DNA of 64,000 nt from Candidatus Gastranaerophilales bacterium (GCA_944327255.1 CALVHA010000003.1:1-64000); one strand, 5' to 3'; shown: positions 6,985 to 16,301, counted from the stretch's first letter. Notes: generated by a model from the sequence alone, not told the origin. Translations and numbers: made by a program.

Positions 6985-8694
6985 TTATTCCTGTTTCCCT
7001 TCATAATAATAATTAAACAACGAAACAATATTTTTTTCATCTTCCGACGGATTTTCTTTAGTTGCTAGGTTATATATATCTAGCAAATTATACTTACTTA
7101 GTATTTTATCATCTTTAGCTTTAAATTTAATATGGCTTTCAGTCAGAAATACATTGACTATTTTGTTTGTAGGAATACTCAAAAACACATCAACAAGATT
7201 TTTATCAAAATGCGAACCTGAACCTTTAAGCAAAATATCAATAACATTAACTATAGGCATTTTATCACGATAATGTCTTTTTGAAGTTATTGCATCAAAA
7301 ACATCCGAAACAGCCAGTATTCTACCCCCGTATGGAATCTCCTCTCCCTTAAGATGCCTATAATAACCTGTACCATCATATTTTTCGTGATGAGAACAAG
7401 CAATTTCGCTAATCTGCTTAAAGTCTTCATTTGTGCAGATTTGTTCAAGAATATTATGGGTTATTTTTACATGTTCTTGAATGTGTTTATATTCTTCATC
7501 AGTTAGCTTTCCTTCCTTTTGAAGAACGGAATCTCTTATACCTATTTTCCCGATATCATGCAGTGTTGCAGCTTTTTCAATTATTTCTTTTGTCTTTGTA
7601 TCAAGATTTAAAGTATCAACTATCAACATTGAATATAATTTCACACGTGTTGAATGACCTGCAGTAATTTTATCTCTGGCATCTATAGAGACAGCAAGCG
7701 TATTTATAAAACTCTCAAAGAGTAACTTCTGTTCCTTATAAAGTTCTTTTTGCTGTTCAAATAGCTGTGCATTTTCAAGGGCAATACTCGCACTCCCGCC
7801 AATTGCAATCAGTAAATCTTCATCATTCTTTGTAAACACGCCGTTAAGCTTATTTAATACCTGAAAAGCTCCGATAATTTCCTGATTATTATTTTTTATT
7901 GGCATGCAGAGAATAGTCGTTGTCTTATAGCCTGTGGTTTTGTCAACATCAGGATTAAAACGGTCATCATTATATGCATCGGTAATATTTACTGTTTCTC
8001 CAGTTCTAACTACATATCCCGCCAAACCTTTGTCTACAGGGAAACGAATTTCTTCACTATCTATCCCAAGCGCAATTTTAGACCAGAGCTCATTTTTATC
8101 TTTATCAAAGAGAAATACAGTACATCTGTCAGCTTGCATTGCAATTTTAGTTTCTTCCGCGATAACACGTAACAAAACATTAATATCTGTTTGGGCTGTA
8201 ATGGATCTTCCTATTTTTACAAGTGAAACAAGAGGATCACTTTTGGTAGGGAATGTGTATTCCATTCCGTTTTTAATTTGTTTTATTCTGCTTACAATAA
8301 AACCGAGCATTTCATATTCATCACCAAGTAAGCCGTAATCTTTTGCATTATTATAATGCAAGAGAGCCAGCTTTAAATCATTTTCACTATAATATATATT
8401 TCCAAGCACAAGTTCGTTAAACATTTTTGCAGAATTATGACGGATTATTTTTGCCAAATTTCCGGAATCCTTTAACAACTCTAAAGAATTTTTATAATTG
8501 CTTTTATCTGATAGGTAATCCGATAAAGCCATAAGGCTCATACAAATTGAAACTTCTCCATTTAAATTTTCTGATTTAAATGTATTTTGAGCTTCAATAA
8601 GCTTTTTGTGTGCATTTTTATATTTTTTTGATTCTATTAACCCGAGGATTTCTTGTAAAATTTTTTGATTACTTCTTAATTCCATTTGATCCAT
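6985..8694 (-). CDS. GAF and HD-GYP domain protein, probable cyclic-di-GMP phosphodiesterase
   Basis: Of 569 residues, about 1-150 are helical TPR-like repeats, about 155-310 a GAF sensor domain (DRCTVFLFDKDKNELW and GLAGYVVRTGE) and about 335-530 an HD-GYP domain. The metal and active-site motifs are HDIGKIG, HHEKYDGTGY and SDVFDAIT. The family hydrolyses cyclic-di-GMP. The GYP proline is replaced (GYY), a change also compatible with activity. No membrane segment is seen, so it is likely cytoplasmic. It is the first gene of the - operon and has a consensus promoter upstream and an AAAGGG site. Confidence 0.9.
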   Translation of the reverse strand: MDQMELRSNQKILQEILGLIESKKYKNAHKKLIEAQNTFKSENLNGEVSICMSLMALSDYLSDKSNYKNSLELLKDSGNLAKIIRHNSAKMFNELVLGNIYYSENDLKLALLHYNNAKDYGLLGDEYEMLGFIVSRIKQIKNGMEYTFPTKSDPLVSLVKIGRSITAQTDINVLLRVIAEETKIAMQADRCTVFLFDKDKNELWSKIALGIDSEEIRFPVDKGLAGYVVRTGETVNITDAYNDDRFNPDVDKTTGYKTTTILCMPIKNNNQEIIGAFQVLNKLNGVFTKNDEDLLIAIGGSASIALENAQLFEQQKELYKEQKLLFESFINTLAVSIDARDKITAGHSTRVKLYSMLIVDTLNLDTKTKEIIEKAATLHDIGKIGIRDSVLQKEGKLTDEEYKHIQEHVKITHNILEQICTNEDFKQISEIACSHHEKYDGTGYYRHLKGEEIPYGGRILAVSDVFDAITSKRHYRDKMPIVNVIDILLKGSGSHFDKNLVDVFLSIPTNKIVNVFLTESHIKFKAKDDKILSKYNLLDIYNLATKENPSEDEKNIVSLFNYYYEGKQE

Positions 8695-8723
8695 TTTTAA
8701 CCCTTTTACAACTTTATGTTTTT

Positions 8724-8752
8724 ATTATACAATATTTTTATTAATAATACAA
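8724..8752 (-). promoter_or_regulatory. Promoter of the HD-GYP/TPR/regulator operon
   Basis: On the - strand TTGTAT, exactly 17 nt, and TATAAT lead into the gene starting at 8694, with a predicted start near 8717. Confidence 0.7.
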
Positions 8753-8797
8753 AATATTTTTATGTTTGAAAAGTCTGCTTTAAAGGAGAAAGGGCTA

Positions 8798-9487
8798 ATG
8801 AAAAAGATTACAATATTAATACCTGTGTACAACGAAGTAGCAACTCTTGATTTAATATTAAAAAAAGTTGAGGAGACGAATTTTTGTGGATTAGAAAAAG
8901 AAATTATTCTAATAGATGATTACTCAACAGACGGCACAAAGGATCTTTATCCTAAATATTCACAATATAAAATTTTTTATCACGAATACAATCAGGGCAA
9001 AGGTGCTGCTTTACGAACCGGCTTAGCCAATGCTACAGGGGATATAATTGTTATACAGGATGCGGATCTGGAATATGATCCTACAGATTATGAACCACTT
9101 GTAAAATTGATACTTGATGGAAAAGCCGACGTTTGTTACGGAACAAGGCTTGCAGGGGGTAAACCTTCAAGATCATTTATGTTTACTCACTGGTTGGGTA
9201 ATAAGTTCTTGTCTTTATTAACAAATATATTATACGGCTCGACTCTGACTGATATGGAAACATGTTATAAAGCATTCAAAGCTGATTTTATTAAAGGCAT
9301 ACAGATTAAATCTAATCGTTTTGATTTTGAGCCTGAAATAACAGCCAAAGTATTAAAACGTGGAGCAAGATTATATGAACTTCCTGTTTCATATTTTGGC
9401 AGAGAGTTTTCAGAAGGGAAAAAAATTACCTGGAAAGATGGTTTTCACGCAATTTGGGCTTTGATTAAGTTCAGATTTACGGATTAA
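8798..9487 (+). CDS. Family 2 glycosyltransferase, polyprenyl-phosphate type
   Basis: The 229-residue protein has a GT-A fold with ILIPVYNEVATL at the N-terminus, LIDDYSTDGT, NQGKGAALRTGL and QDADLEYDP (DXD motif). This is the signature of dolichyl/undecaprenyl-phosphate mannose or glucose synthases of the DPM1-like group. It would transfer a sugar from a nucleotide donor to a lipid phosphate at the inner membrane. No C-terminal membrane segment is present. The start at 8798 follows AAAGGAG; an ATG at 8762 is possible but lacks a site. Confidence 0.9.
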   Translation: MKKITILIPVYNEVATLDLILKKVEETNFCGLEKEIILIDDYSTDGTKDLYPKYSQYKIFYHEYNQGKGAALRTGLANATGDIIVIQDADLEYDPTDYEPLVKLILDGKADVCYGTRLAGGKPSRSFMFTHWLGNKFLSLLTNILYGSTLTDMETCYKAFKADFIKGIQIKSNRFDFEPEITAKVLKRGARLYELPVSYFGREFSEGKKITWKDGFHAIWALIKFRFTD

Positions 9488-9514
9488 GAATAAGTGTGTT
9501 AGAAAGGAGAAAAT

Positions 9515-10345
9515 ATGAAAAAATTATTGTTATCTTTGTTTATGATTATAGCAATTACTCTTCCTTCATCTGCTGCAACATGGGTCGCAGCAGACAGAGT
9601 TCCTACAGTCGGCAAAAAAATTATTACGGCAAACAGTTTACCATCAACCATTACGTTTAAAGTAGTCGATGGGACAGCCGATAATACTTATGCAACAACT
9701 AATAATACTATTCAGATAAGTTCTACTGACTTATCATATACAGGCAATGATAATGAAGTTGCCTACGTTGTAGCACATGAACTCGGAGGAATAATTTGCG
9801 ATAATATCGGGAAGAAAAAAGTCAGAAATTTTTTGAAAAATGCACTGACAAGCAATTTGAGTTCTGACAATGTTATAAGCACTGCAGTAAATAGTGATTA
9901 TGTTTCTAACAAACAATCAATGTCCGACAATAAAAATGCGGATATTATGGGGACAGATTTAATGATTAATGCAGGTTATAACCCGCTTGCAGGAATCGTT
10001 GTTATCACTAAAATGCCCGGAAGCAGTTGGGAAATTCTTCAAGGGAAACCTGCAAACAGTGAAAGAGCTATGTATATTTACGATTACCTGACTTACAACT
10101 TCCCAACAAAGGTTCAAGCCGGATATGGATGTAATGAATACAGAGCCTTTCTTACTTATGCAAATCCGATTGTAGAAGAAAGAAATTCAAGTAAAAGTAA
10201 ATTGAACAAATTTAATAAGGAACAGAAAAAACTTAAGTCAGAACGTGATAAGCAGCTTTCTAAATACAAAGCAACCGGAGGATTATCAAGCTGGAATGTT
10301 TCTTATGAACTGTTAAAATCAATTACAGAACCGGAAAATGAGTAA
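9515..10345 (+). CDS. Secreted M48-like peptidase homologue with degenerate active site
   Basis: Residues 1-20 form a signal peptide ending SSAA. The body resembles the M48 (BepA/YfgC-type) metallopeptidase fold: VVAHELGG at 85-92, then ADIMGTDLMINAGYNPLAG, which matches the usual AD-x-G-(9 aa)-AGYNP helix. The zinc motif HEXXH is broken: H88-E89-L-G-G92 lacks the second histidine, and the glutamate expected before AD is also absent. It is therefore probably a pseudo-enzyme acting as a periplasmic chaperone or binding protein. A basic coiled stretch follows (about 225-250). It has a good AAAGGAG site and a terminator directly downstream. Confidence 0.75.
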   Translation: MKKLLLSLFMIIAITLPSSAATWVAADRVPTVGKKIITANSLPSTITFKVVDGTADNTYATTNNTIQISSTDLSYTGNDNEVAYVVAHELGGIICDNIGKKKVRNFLKNALTSNLSSDNVISTAVNSDYVSNKQSMSDNKNADIMGTDLMINAGYNPLAGIVVITKMPGSSWEILQGKPANSERAMYIYDYLTYNFPTKVQAGYGCNEYRAFLTYANPIVEERNSSKSKLNKFNKEQKKLKSERDKQLSKYKATGGLSSWNVSYELLKSITEPENE

Positions 10346-10363
10346 ATTAATATTTAATTAAAA

Positions 10364-10389
10364 AAAGACCTGGAACTCCAGGTCTTTTT
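10364..10389 (+). terminator. Rho-independent terminator
   Basis: AAGACCTGGA and TCCAGGTCTT are perfect complements with a minimal loop, followed by a T tract. It ends the M48-like gene. Confidence 0.85.
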
Positions 10390-10390
10390 A

Positions 10391-10419
10391 TTGACAGTTT
10401 TATAAAGATATGTTAAAAT
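10391..10419 (+). promoter_or_regulatory. Consensus promoter of the zinc-ribbon gene
   Basis: TTGACA (10391-10396), 17 nt and TAAAAT (10414-10419), with an upstream TG giving an extended -10. It starts one base after the terminator. Confidence 0.8.
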
Positions 10420-10446
10420 CCCTTTGTTATATCTATTGGAGGTTAT

Positions 10447-10968
10447 ATGGCTGATACAAAAGAAATTATTTCCTGCCCGGCCTGCGGAAAGGAAATGAAA
10501 AAGATTTTTATCCCTGAAATTAATGTTAATATTGACATTTGTGCTGATGGATGCGGAGGGATTTTTTTCGATAATCGCGAGTTGAAATTATTAAATAAAG
10601 ATGCAGATAAGGTTGATGAAATAATTAAATCAATTGAAGGAAAAACTTTTACCAAAACAGATGATTCTCTTGAGAGAATCTGCCCGGCCTGCGGCGCAAC
10701 TATGATCAAAAATAAAGTTAATAACAAGGACACCAACGAAAACGATTTCATTGTTATTGATGAATGTTACAACTGTGGTGGGAAATTCCTTGATCATGGT
10801 GAGTTAGAAAAATTTAAACATGAAAAAAAGGTTCCAAAGTCTGAAAAAGAACCAGTTGATGTTCAATACTTATATTCTCAAGTTGGACTTACCAATAATA
10901 GTATTGAAAATGATTTGGAAAAAGCTTCGCCTGTTAAAAAATTATTTAATAAATTATTAGGCTATTAA
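10447..10968 (+). CDS. Zinc-ribbon protein with two zf-TFIIB-type domains
   Basis: The 173-residue protein has two copies of the same unit. Copy one has CPACGKEM and CADGCGGIFFDNREL. Copy two has CPACGATM and CYNCGGKFLDHGEL. Each has the CxxC and C-x-x-C-G-G-x-x-x-D-x-x-E-L layout of zf-TFIIB proteins, which bind zinc. Molecular function is unknown for this family. The C-terminal tail is charged. It has its own promoter and a GGAGG site, and its end overlaps by 4 nt the end of the convergent nuclease gene. Confidence 0.88.
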   Translation: MADTKEIISCPACGKEMKKIFIPEINVNIDICADGCGGIFFDNRELKLLNKDADKVDEIIKSIEGKTFTKTDDSLERICPACGATMIKNKVNNKDTNENDFIVIDECYNCGGKFLDHGELEKFKHEKKVPKSEKEPVDVQYLYSQVGLTNNSIENDLEKASPVKKLFNKLLGY

Positions 10969-11609
10969 TTACAAAGTTTATTATACTCACAGAAATTACA
11001 GCGGTTCGGATTTTTTGAAAAAATTTGTACCGCTGCAATTTTTTTGCATGTTTTTATCAATTCATCTTCATATAATAGTTTTCTTTCAGGGGTAAATTCT
11101 ATCAAATGATTTTTATCATTTTTCAAATCAATATAAATAAAGCTGAGAGCAAAATTTTTACCCCACCCCTTCTCAAGAATTCTTTCTGCACATATCAGAT
11201 ACACCATTGTTTGGAAATCAGTTTCCGGATTCTTAGGAATAGCTCCTGTTTTATAATCAAGAATAAAATAGTTATTACCTGATTTCATAAATGCATCCAA
11301 CCTTCCGCCATACCAAAAATCTTCAAGTTTGGCAGTTAAATTATATTCCGAATTAACATAAGTTTTCTGAAAATATTCATTATTAAGAAGTTTTTGCCAT
11401 AAAGAATACTCTTCTGCAGAAAGAGATGATAAAAATTTATCAATGCAGTCGCCTCTTAAATAATAATTTGCAAGTGCATGAATTTTTTTCCCTTTTTCAA
11501 AAACTAAAGCCGGTTGAGGAATATTTATTTTTTTTATATATTTTAATTCGTATTTTTTTTCGCATTCTGAAAATGTTTTTAGCATATTAGGCGAGTATAT
11601 TTGCATCAA
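10965..11609 (-). CDS. PD-(D/E)XK nuclease with an Fe-S cluster motif (AddB/Cas4-like)
   Basis: The 214-residue protein has the RecB-family nuclease core: GRLDAF, ILDYKTG and QTMVYL, giving the D...D-x-K...Q-x-x-x-Y set. C16 near the N-terminus and C204, C207 and C213 at the C-terminus match the four-cysteine 4Fe-4S pattern of AddB and Cas4 nucleases. It overlaps by 23 nt the end of the double-helicase gene, so the two are coupled. No other Cas-like genes or repeats are nearby, so a role in DNA end processing with the helicase is favoured over CRISPR adaptation. Confidence 0.87.
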   Translation of the reverse strand: MMQIYSPNMLKTFSECEKKYELKYIKKINIPQPALVFEKGKKIHALANYYLRGDCIDKFLSSLSAEEYSLWQKLLNNEYFQKTYVNSEYNLTAKLEDFWYGGRLDAFMKSGNNYFILDYKTGAIPKNPETDFQTMVYLICAERILEKGWGKNFALSFIYIDLKNDKNHLIEFTPERKLLYEDELIKTCKKIAAVQIFSKNPNRCNFCEYNKLCN

Positions 11610-14600
11610 CGCACTCCTTATTTATTATATTAAAGACTTCATTAGGTTCTGCACTATATTTATACTTCTTTGATACAGTTATATACAACCTTCTCTTTGC
11701 TCTTGTAATTGCAACATATAAAAGACGAAGATTTTCTTCCACTGTTTCCTGTTTAAGTTCAAATTCCGTTTTCTTTTTGTAATTATTATTTAGAGCTTTT
11801 ACCTGTTCTATAAAATCAGCAGGACGAAGTTTCATTTTTGAAATATTTATTGGTAGATTTCTTTCTGTCATCTCAGGCAGAAATACGTAATCGAATTCAT
11901 CTCCCTTTGATTTATGAAGTGTCATTATCTGAACTTTCCCTTCAAAAAATTCTTTGTTATTTTCATCTTCCTCCGAGAAAAATTTAAATCCACTCAAAGA
12001 ATTTTTCTTGGAAAGCTCGTATAACCTTTCTACAATTATAGAAAAACTTTTTGTATCATAGGACAATCTTTTTATTAACGTTGCAATCAAATATATATTA
12101 GATTTTTCTATTTCACTATTAAAATAATAAAGCCCTATTTTGATTGCAAGTTCATCAGGAGTAAGATATGATAAACCAAGCCAATAATTTAAATCCCAAT
12201 GGAATTGTTTGAGAGATACACTGTTTAAAATATCACAATTTATTTGAATAAAGGGGTTCTCAAATTTTCGGATTTCATCAGCCATTCCTGTTTTGTAAAA
12301 ACCCAATTCAGATAGAATTTCGTATCCTGTTGAAATAAGTTCGTTATCAAAAGGTGTAAGTATCATTTTAAGGACTGAAAAAATCACTCTGAAAATAGAT
12401 TTTTGTTCAAGACATTCGCTTCTGGTAATACTCTTAAGTCCATTGTTATTCAAGTATGAAGCCCACATATTCACCTGGGTGTTATAACGAACAAGTATAC
12501 CAATTGTTGTTTTAGGATTTTTTCTTATTGCATTTCGAATTTCTTTAAGTATATAATTTTGTTCTTCAAATTGCTTGTCGAAAATTTCTGTATAAATAGC
12601 ATTTTCTTCCTCAGGATTTTTACCTTTAACCGGACTCATTAAAATATGATAAAATGCATCTTTTGTCTCATTTTTTGTTTCGGAATTCAAAAGGACTTTA
12701 TTGGCAAGTTCCCAAACATCTTTTGTACACCTTTGGGAACAATTCATACTCACAGGATTGCTTGTTTCTATAAATCTTCTAAACCCTTTAACATCAGCAT
12801 TAGAAAAAGTTGTTGTGATCGCCTGATTAATATCTCCGCATCTGATAAGATTTTTATGTTTTCCACTTAAAATATCAATTAATTTCTGCTGGATTGAGGA
12901 AGAATCTTGTGCCTCATCCTCAATTATATACCCGCAAATATTTTGATAATAATCCCTGATATCATCATTTCTCTCAAGAAGTTTCACTGAATTAATTAAA
13001 ATATCATCATAATCTATAAGATTATTTTCTTTTAAAATCATTTGATACTTTTCAAAAAACTGTCGAAACTGTAAAAGCTTTTTATTTGACTGCACAATGT
13101 TTTTAAAATCCCCTTCACCAATTTTAAAAACAGAAATTCCACGTGTAAATTCTTCTATCTCATCCTTTGTTAATTTAATATTTTGCATTGCCTCTTTAAT
13201 AATCTTTGATTTCTGAGTGTCATCACAAATATCAAAATCAGACGCAAGCCCGAGTCTTTCAAAATTACTATTCTCTTTCAGAATTCTTAAAGCAAGCCCA
13301 TGAATTGTACTGATATAAGGAAGCTGTGAAGAATTTTCCCTTATTGATTTAATTCTTTCACGGAAATTTCTTGCAGCAGATTCCATATAAGTCATTACAA
13401 AAATGTTATCTGGAGATATGCCTCTATCAAGAAGCTTGATGATTAAAGCAAGTAAAATTGTGGTTTTTCCTGCGCCAGGAACAGCAGAAATTGCCATACG
13501 CCCTTTCTCATAATCAAGTACAGGGATCTGATCCGGACGAGGAACAATTTTAAATGTTGGAGCTTTTACTTCTTCCGTTACTTGTTTTAAGTACAAATAC
13601 TCCTCAATCCCACCAAAATTTTCAACCCCGTTACTATCAAACAAACTGGAATATGTATAAATATGCTCATCCGCAAGAAGAGTCAATTTTCTTAAAATTC
13701 TTGCTGTTTTCTCTTTACTAAGCTCTATATTATCTTCAATTGTATATTTATCCTTTTCCCAGCCTTTTTGAAAAACCCATGCATTATATAAAGGTCCAGT
13801 ATCAGATTTTACCCAGTCATTATTTGATATATCAAGCCAAATTTGATACTTTGTCCTGATTTGATTATCTATCAATTTTTGCGGTGTACTTATCACCAAA
13901 TCTTGAGGAGAAATTTCTAAAGTCACATATGGATTTTCTGCGATAATTGAATTTTCTATCTGTGTTATTATTTCTTCTTTTCGTTTAACAAAATCCTTCC
14001 CAAAAACATTTTCAAAATCCTGCAGTTGTTTTATAAAGAAATTAAATTTTGTAATCTGATTCTCATCTTCCTCCGAAAATTTCATAAGCCTTGAGTATAT
14101 CTCATAAACCTGTTCGGAAAGTTTTTCATTTGAAGGTAAAATATTATTTATTATATCAAGAAGTGTTTGATACTTCTGAGAAAAAATTTCATCTTCAAAT
14201 TTATATGAAATAAAAGTTTTGTTTTTTTCAAAATTATCTAAAATTTCCCTACAATATTTAAGTGGTATTCCAAGCGTTTCAGACAGAACAGGGCGAATTT
14301 CAAATTCTCCGATTTTATCTTTTAATTTTGTATTTAATTTTAAAATTGTAATTGCAGATAGTACAAATTTATTTTGAATAAGTTTTTCGTTCCCTGACAG
14401 ATAAATCAAATTTGCCTGACGATTGATGTTTTCTTTCAACCCGAATTTTAAGACTTCATCTATTACTGGAGTAACTATTGAAATATCTGACGGATGTATT
14501 TTTTTCTTTAAAAGTTCATTAATTTTCGAAGATGCAAGCTCGATCATTTTTGAACGTTTTGAAGGGGATTGCATAGAAAAATTTTCTAAAAATTCCGATT

Positions 14601-15453
14601 TATTTTCCGTAATATTTTTATATAAGTTTTCTGCATCAAATTTCAGTTTTGTCTCAGTATCTATTGTTAGAACAGGTTCTGAAAATAATTTTTCAAATTC
14701 CCAAACGGCTGTTCTGTCAGCACTTAAGTATCCTATCCGGCTTCCGCCTTTTTCATCAAATGCAATATAAAAATCTTTCAATTGCGGACGGAGGTATTCT
14801 ATAAAATTAAAACATGCAGGCGTAATTTCATCGCCATCATCAAGAATAAGATATTCAATATTTTTAAAATATTCAGTATTTTTACAAGTATGATTAAATA
14901 TAAGAATTTGTCTCAGATAATCAAACTCTCTTAAGATTAAAGTTTCTTTCAATAATTTTTTTAGTGCATAATTTGCATCTTCTGCAAAACTTTCGTCAAG
15001 AATTCTTGTTCTTAATTCCACTTCATCATCTGATAGGTTATTCTGCACAATAAGAGAATACCTTCTGAATAATTGATGAAGAAGAGATTTTTTGGAATTA
15101 TATCCCTTAAAAGGAACTGTTTTCAAAATATCTTTCAGGATAAATTGTGAAACTTCCAATCCTGTAAGATTAGGTAAAATTTTAGGATTAGGATACGGGT
15201 TTTTATTTTCAATAAAAGCCCAATTATCATTAATTGTGTTGTATACAAGAGACGAAAATGAATAAACCTGAAGTTTTTCAAAGTAATTAATCTCTAATTT
15301 TTCTAAAGTTTTGTTAACAAATTGATTTTTTACATTCGAATTAGCAACAAGCACGAGTATTTTTGATGCATCTATTCCTGAATTAAGCAAAGATACATAC
15401 TTCTCTATCAAAACCCTTGTCTTTCCTGACGATATGGTTCCATTAATAATCAA
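11587..15453 (-). CDS. Double-headed UvrD/AddA-like superfamily 1 helicase
   Basis: The product has about 1288 residues. An N-terminal module (to about 600) has one P-loop, GTISSGKT (5-12), and an acidic LILDDGDE but few other helicase motifs, as in AddB. A second, complete UvrD-type module follows: AVPGAGKT (near 660), TYMESAARNF, IIEDEAQD, GDINQAI, VQIMTLHKSKGDEFD and LYVAITRAKRRLY. With the nuclease downstream this resembles AddAB with its parts redistributed, for double-strand break repair. No ATG exists at the front: a GTG at 15486 has no ribosome site, whereas a TTG at 15453 follows AAGGAG, so the latter is chosen. Confidence 0.85.
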   Translation of the reverse strand: MIINGTISSGKTRVLIEKYVSLLNSGIDASKILVLVANSNVKNQFVNKTLEKLEINYFEKLQVYSFSSLVYNTINDNWAFIENKNPYPNPKILPNLTGLEVSQFILKDILKTVPFKGYNSKKSLLHQLFRRYSLIVQNNLSDDEVELRTRILDESFAEDANYALKKLLKETLILREFDYLRQILIFNHTCKNTEYFKNIEYLILDDGDEITPACFNFIEYLRPQLKDFYIAFDEKGGSRIGYLSADRTAVWEFEKLFSEPVLTIDTETKLKFDAENLYKNITENKSEFLENFSMQSPSKRSKMIELASSKINELLKKKIHPSDISIVTPVIDEVLKFGLKENINRQANLIYLSGNEKLIQNKFVLSAITILKLNTKLKDKIGEFEIRPVLSETLGIPLKYCREILDNFEKNKTFISYKFEDEIFSQKYQTLLDIINNILPSNEKLSEQVYEIYSRLMKFSEEDENQITKFNFFIKQLQDFENVFGKDFVKRKEEIITQIENSIIAENPYVTLEISPQDLVISTPQKLIDNQIRTKYQIWLDISNNDWVKSDTGPLYNAWVFQKGWEKDKYTIEDNIELSKEKTARILRKLTLLADEHIYTYSSLFDSNGVENFGGIEEYLYLKQVTEEVKAPTFKIVPRPDQIPVLDYEKGRMAISAVPGAGKTTILLALIIKLLDRGISPDNIFVMTYMESAARNFRERIKSIRENSSQLPYISTIHGLALRILKENSNFERLGLASDFDICDDTQKSKIIKEAMQNIKLTKDEIEEFTRGISVFKIGEGDFKNIVQSNKKLLQFRQFFEKYQMILKENNLIDYDDILINSVKLLERNDDIRDYYQNICGYIIEDEAQDSSSIQQKLIDILSGKHKNLIRCGDINQAITTTFSNADVKGFRRFIETSNPVSMNCSQRCTKDVWELANKVLLNSETKNETKDAFYHILMSPVKGKNPEEENAIYTEIFDKQFEEQNYILKEIRNAIRKNPKTTIGILVRYNTQVNMWASYLNNNGLKSITRSECLEQKSIFRVIFSVLKMILTPFDNELISTGYEILSELGFYKTGMADEIRKFENPFIQINCDILNSVSLKQFHWDLNYWLGLSYLTPDELAIKIGLYYFNSEIEKSNIYLIATLIKRLSYDTKSFSIIVERLYELSKKNSLSGFKFFSEEDENNKEFFEGKVQIMTLHKSKGDEFDYVFLPEMTERNLPINISKMKLRPADFIEQVKALNNNYKKKTEFELKQETVEENLRLLYVAITRAKRRLYITVSKKYKYSAEPNEVFNIINKECVDANILA

Positions 15454-15531
15454 TGAAGCAATACTCCTTATGATGTATTTTATCACGAAAATAAGTGTAA
15501 TTTATACATATAAACTAATCCTAATATACTA

Positions 15532-15560
15532 TTGCATTTTTCAAAAATTTAGTCTAATAT
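15532..15560 (+). promoter_or_regulatory. Promoter of the winged-helix gene
   Basis: TTGCAT (15532-15537), 17 nt and TAATAT (15555-15560) lie 62 nt before the start at 15622. Confidence 0.6.
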
Positions 15561-15621
15561 AAAACCATAAATAAAAGATCAGTAAGGTAGCATAAAAACA
15601 CAAAGAAAGTAGGAGGTAGAA

Positions 15622-15828
15622 ATGCAAGAATTATTAGATCAAATCGGGGCATCTGCTGGTGAAATTTATAATTATTTAAACAGCAACGGCACAACAACTT
15701 TTTCAAAAATGAAAAAAGACTTGGACTTAAAAGGTAACTTTGCTGATTTAGGTCTTGGTTGGTTAGCTAGAGAAGACAAAGTTAATATCTCTAAAAAAGG
15801 TACTTCTGTTAGCATCAGCCTTAAATAA
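15622..15828 (+). CDS. Small winged-helix protein, DUF2582 type
   Basis: The 68-residue protein matches the DUF2582 winged-helix family: a helical start GASAGEIYNYL, then TTFSKMKKDL and LGLGWLAREDKV with a final beta strand. The family is common in Bacteroidetes and other gut bacteria, and its function is unknown. The gene stands alone, with its own promoter, an AGGAGG site and a strong terminator. A free-standing unit like this suggests good expression. Confidence 0.8.
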   Translation: MQELLDQIGASAGEIYNYLNSNGTTTFSKMKKDLDLKGNFADLGLGWLAREDKVNISKKGTSVSISLK

Positions 15829-15842
15829 GTTTGTAAGAAGAT

Positions 15843-15874
15843 AAAAAAGCACCCTTAAATGGGGTGCTTTTTTT
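15843..15874 (+). terminator. Rho-independent terminator
   Basis: AAAAAGCACCC and GGGGTGCTTTTTT form a stem around TTAAAT, followed by seven T. It ends the winged-helix gene. Confidence 0.9.
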
Positions 15875-15894
15875 ATGTATATTTTTTTATTGAT

Positions 15895-16188
15895 TTAACC
15901 ATATATGTCAACTTGATTTTTTTTGTATTGATATTCCATATTTTCAAGTGAAGATTCTGCTATATTTTTAGTTTTTGCAGATGACACGATAATTAGATCA
16001 AGACCATGCTTATTAAAATTGTTTATATTGTTTTGGTTTGTTGTTATTATTTTAAGACTTTCTCTTTGATTGCTTTCAATTTCTTCAAGTTTATTACAGA
16101 TAAAATTTAACTTGTCATCAGTTGTCATATATTTCAAATTGCTATAGATACTTTTAAAAGCGATATTGTTAATATTGTGAATGCGCAT
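15895..16188 (-). CDS. Small hypothetical protein, 97 aa
   Basis: No domain is recognised. The product is helical and polar, with a likely coiled coil (about 25-60), no signal peptide and an N-terminal NNIAFKSIY segment. On the - strand a TAAAAT ends 6 nt before the ATG, as in the leaderless genes of this window; a weak AAAGG at 12 nt is the alternative. It lies downstream of the gltX terminator. Confidence 0.55.
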   Translation of the reverse strand: MRIHNINNIAFKSIYSNLKYMTTDDKLNFICNKLEEIESNQRESLKIITTNQNNINNFNKHGLDLIIVSSAKTKNIAESSLENMEYQYKKNQVDIYG

Positions 16189-16241
16189 ATTTACATTTTA
16201 CCTTTCTATTATTTTAATTATAACAATCTCTACTATAACAC

Positions 16242-16269
16242 AAAAAGAACCACAATAGCAGTTCTTTTT
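16242..16269 (-). terminator. Terminator of gltX
   Basis: AAAAAGAAC and GTTCTTTTT form a stem with T residues on both strands. It lies just behind the gltX stop codon on the - strand. Confidence 0.75.
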
Positions 16270-16301
16270 GTTCTTCTTCCAGCTATAACTATAAGAATTT
16301 G

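Noticed and set aside
10965..11609. Cas4
   Set aside because: The Fe-S/PD-(D/E)XK pattern fits, but there is no cas1, cas2 or repeat array, and it overlaps a UvrD-like helicase gene, so an AddB-type role is favoured.
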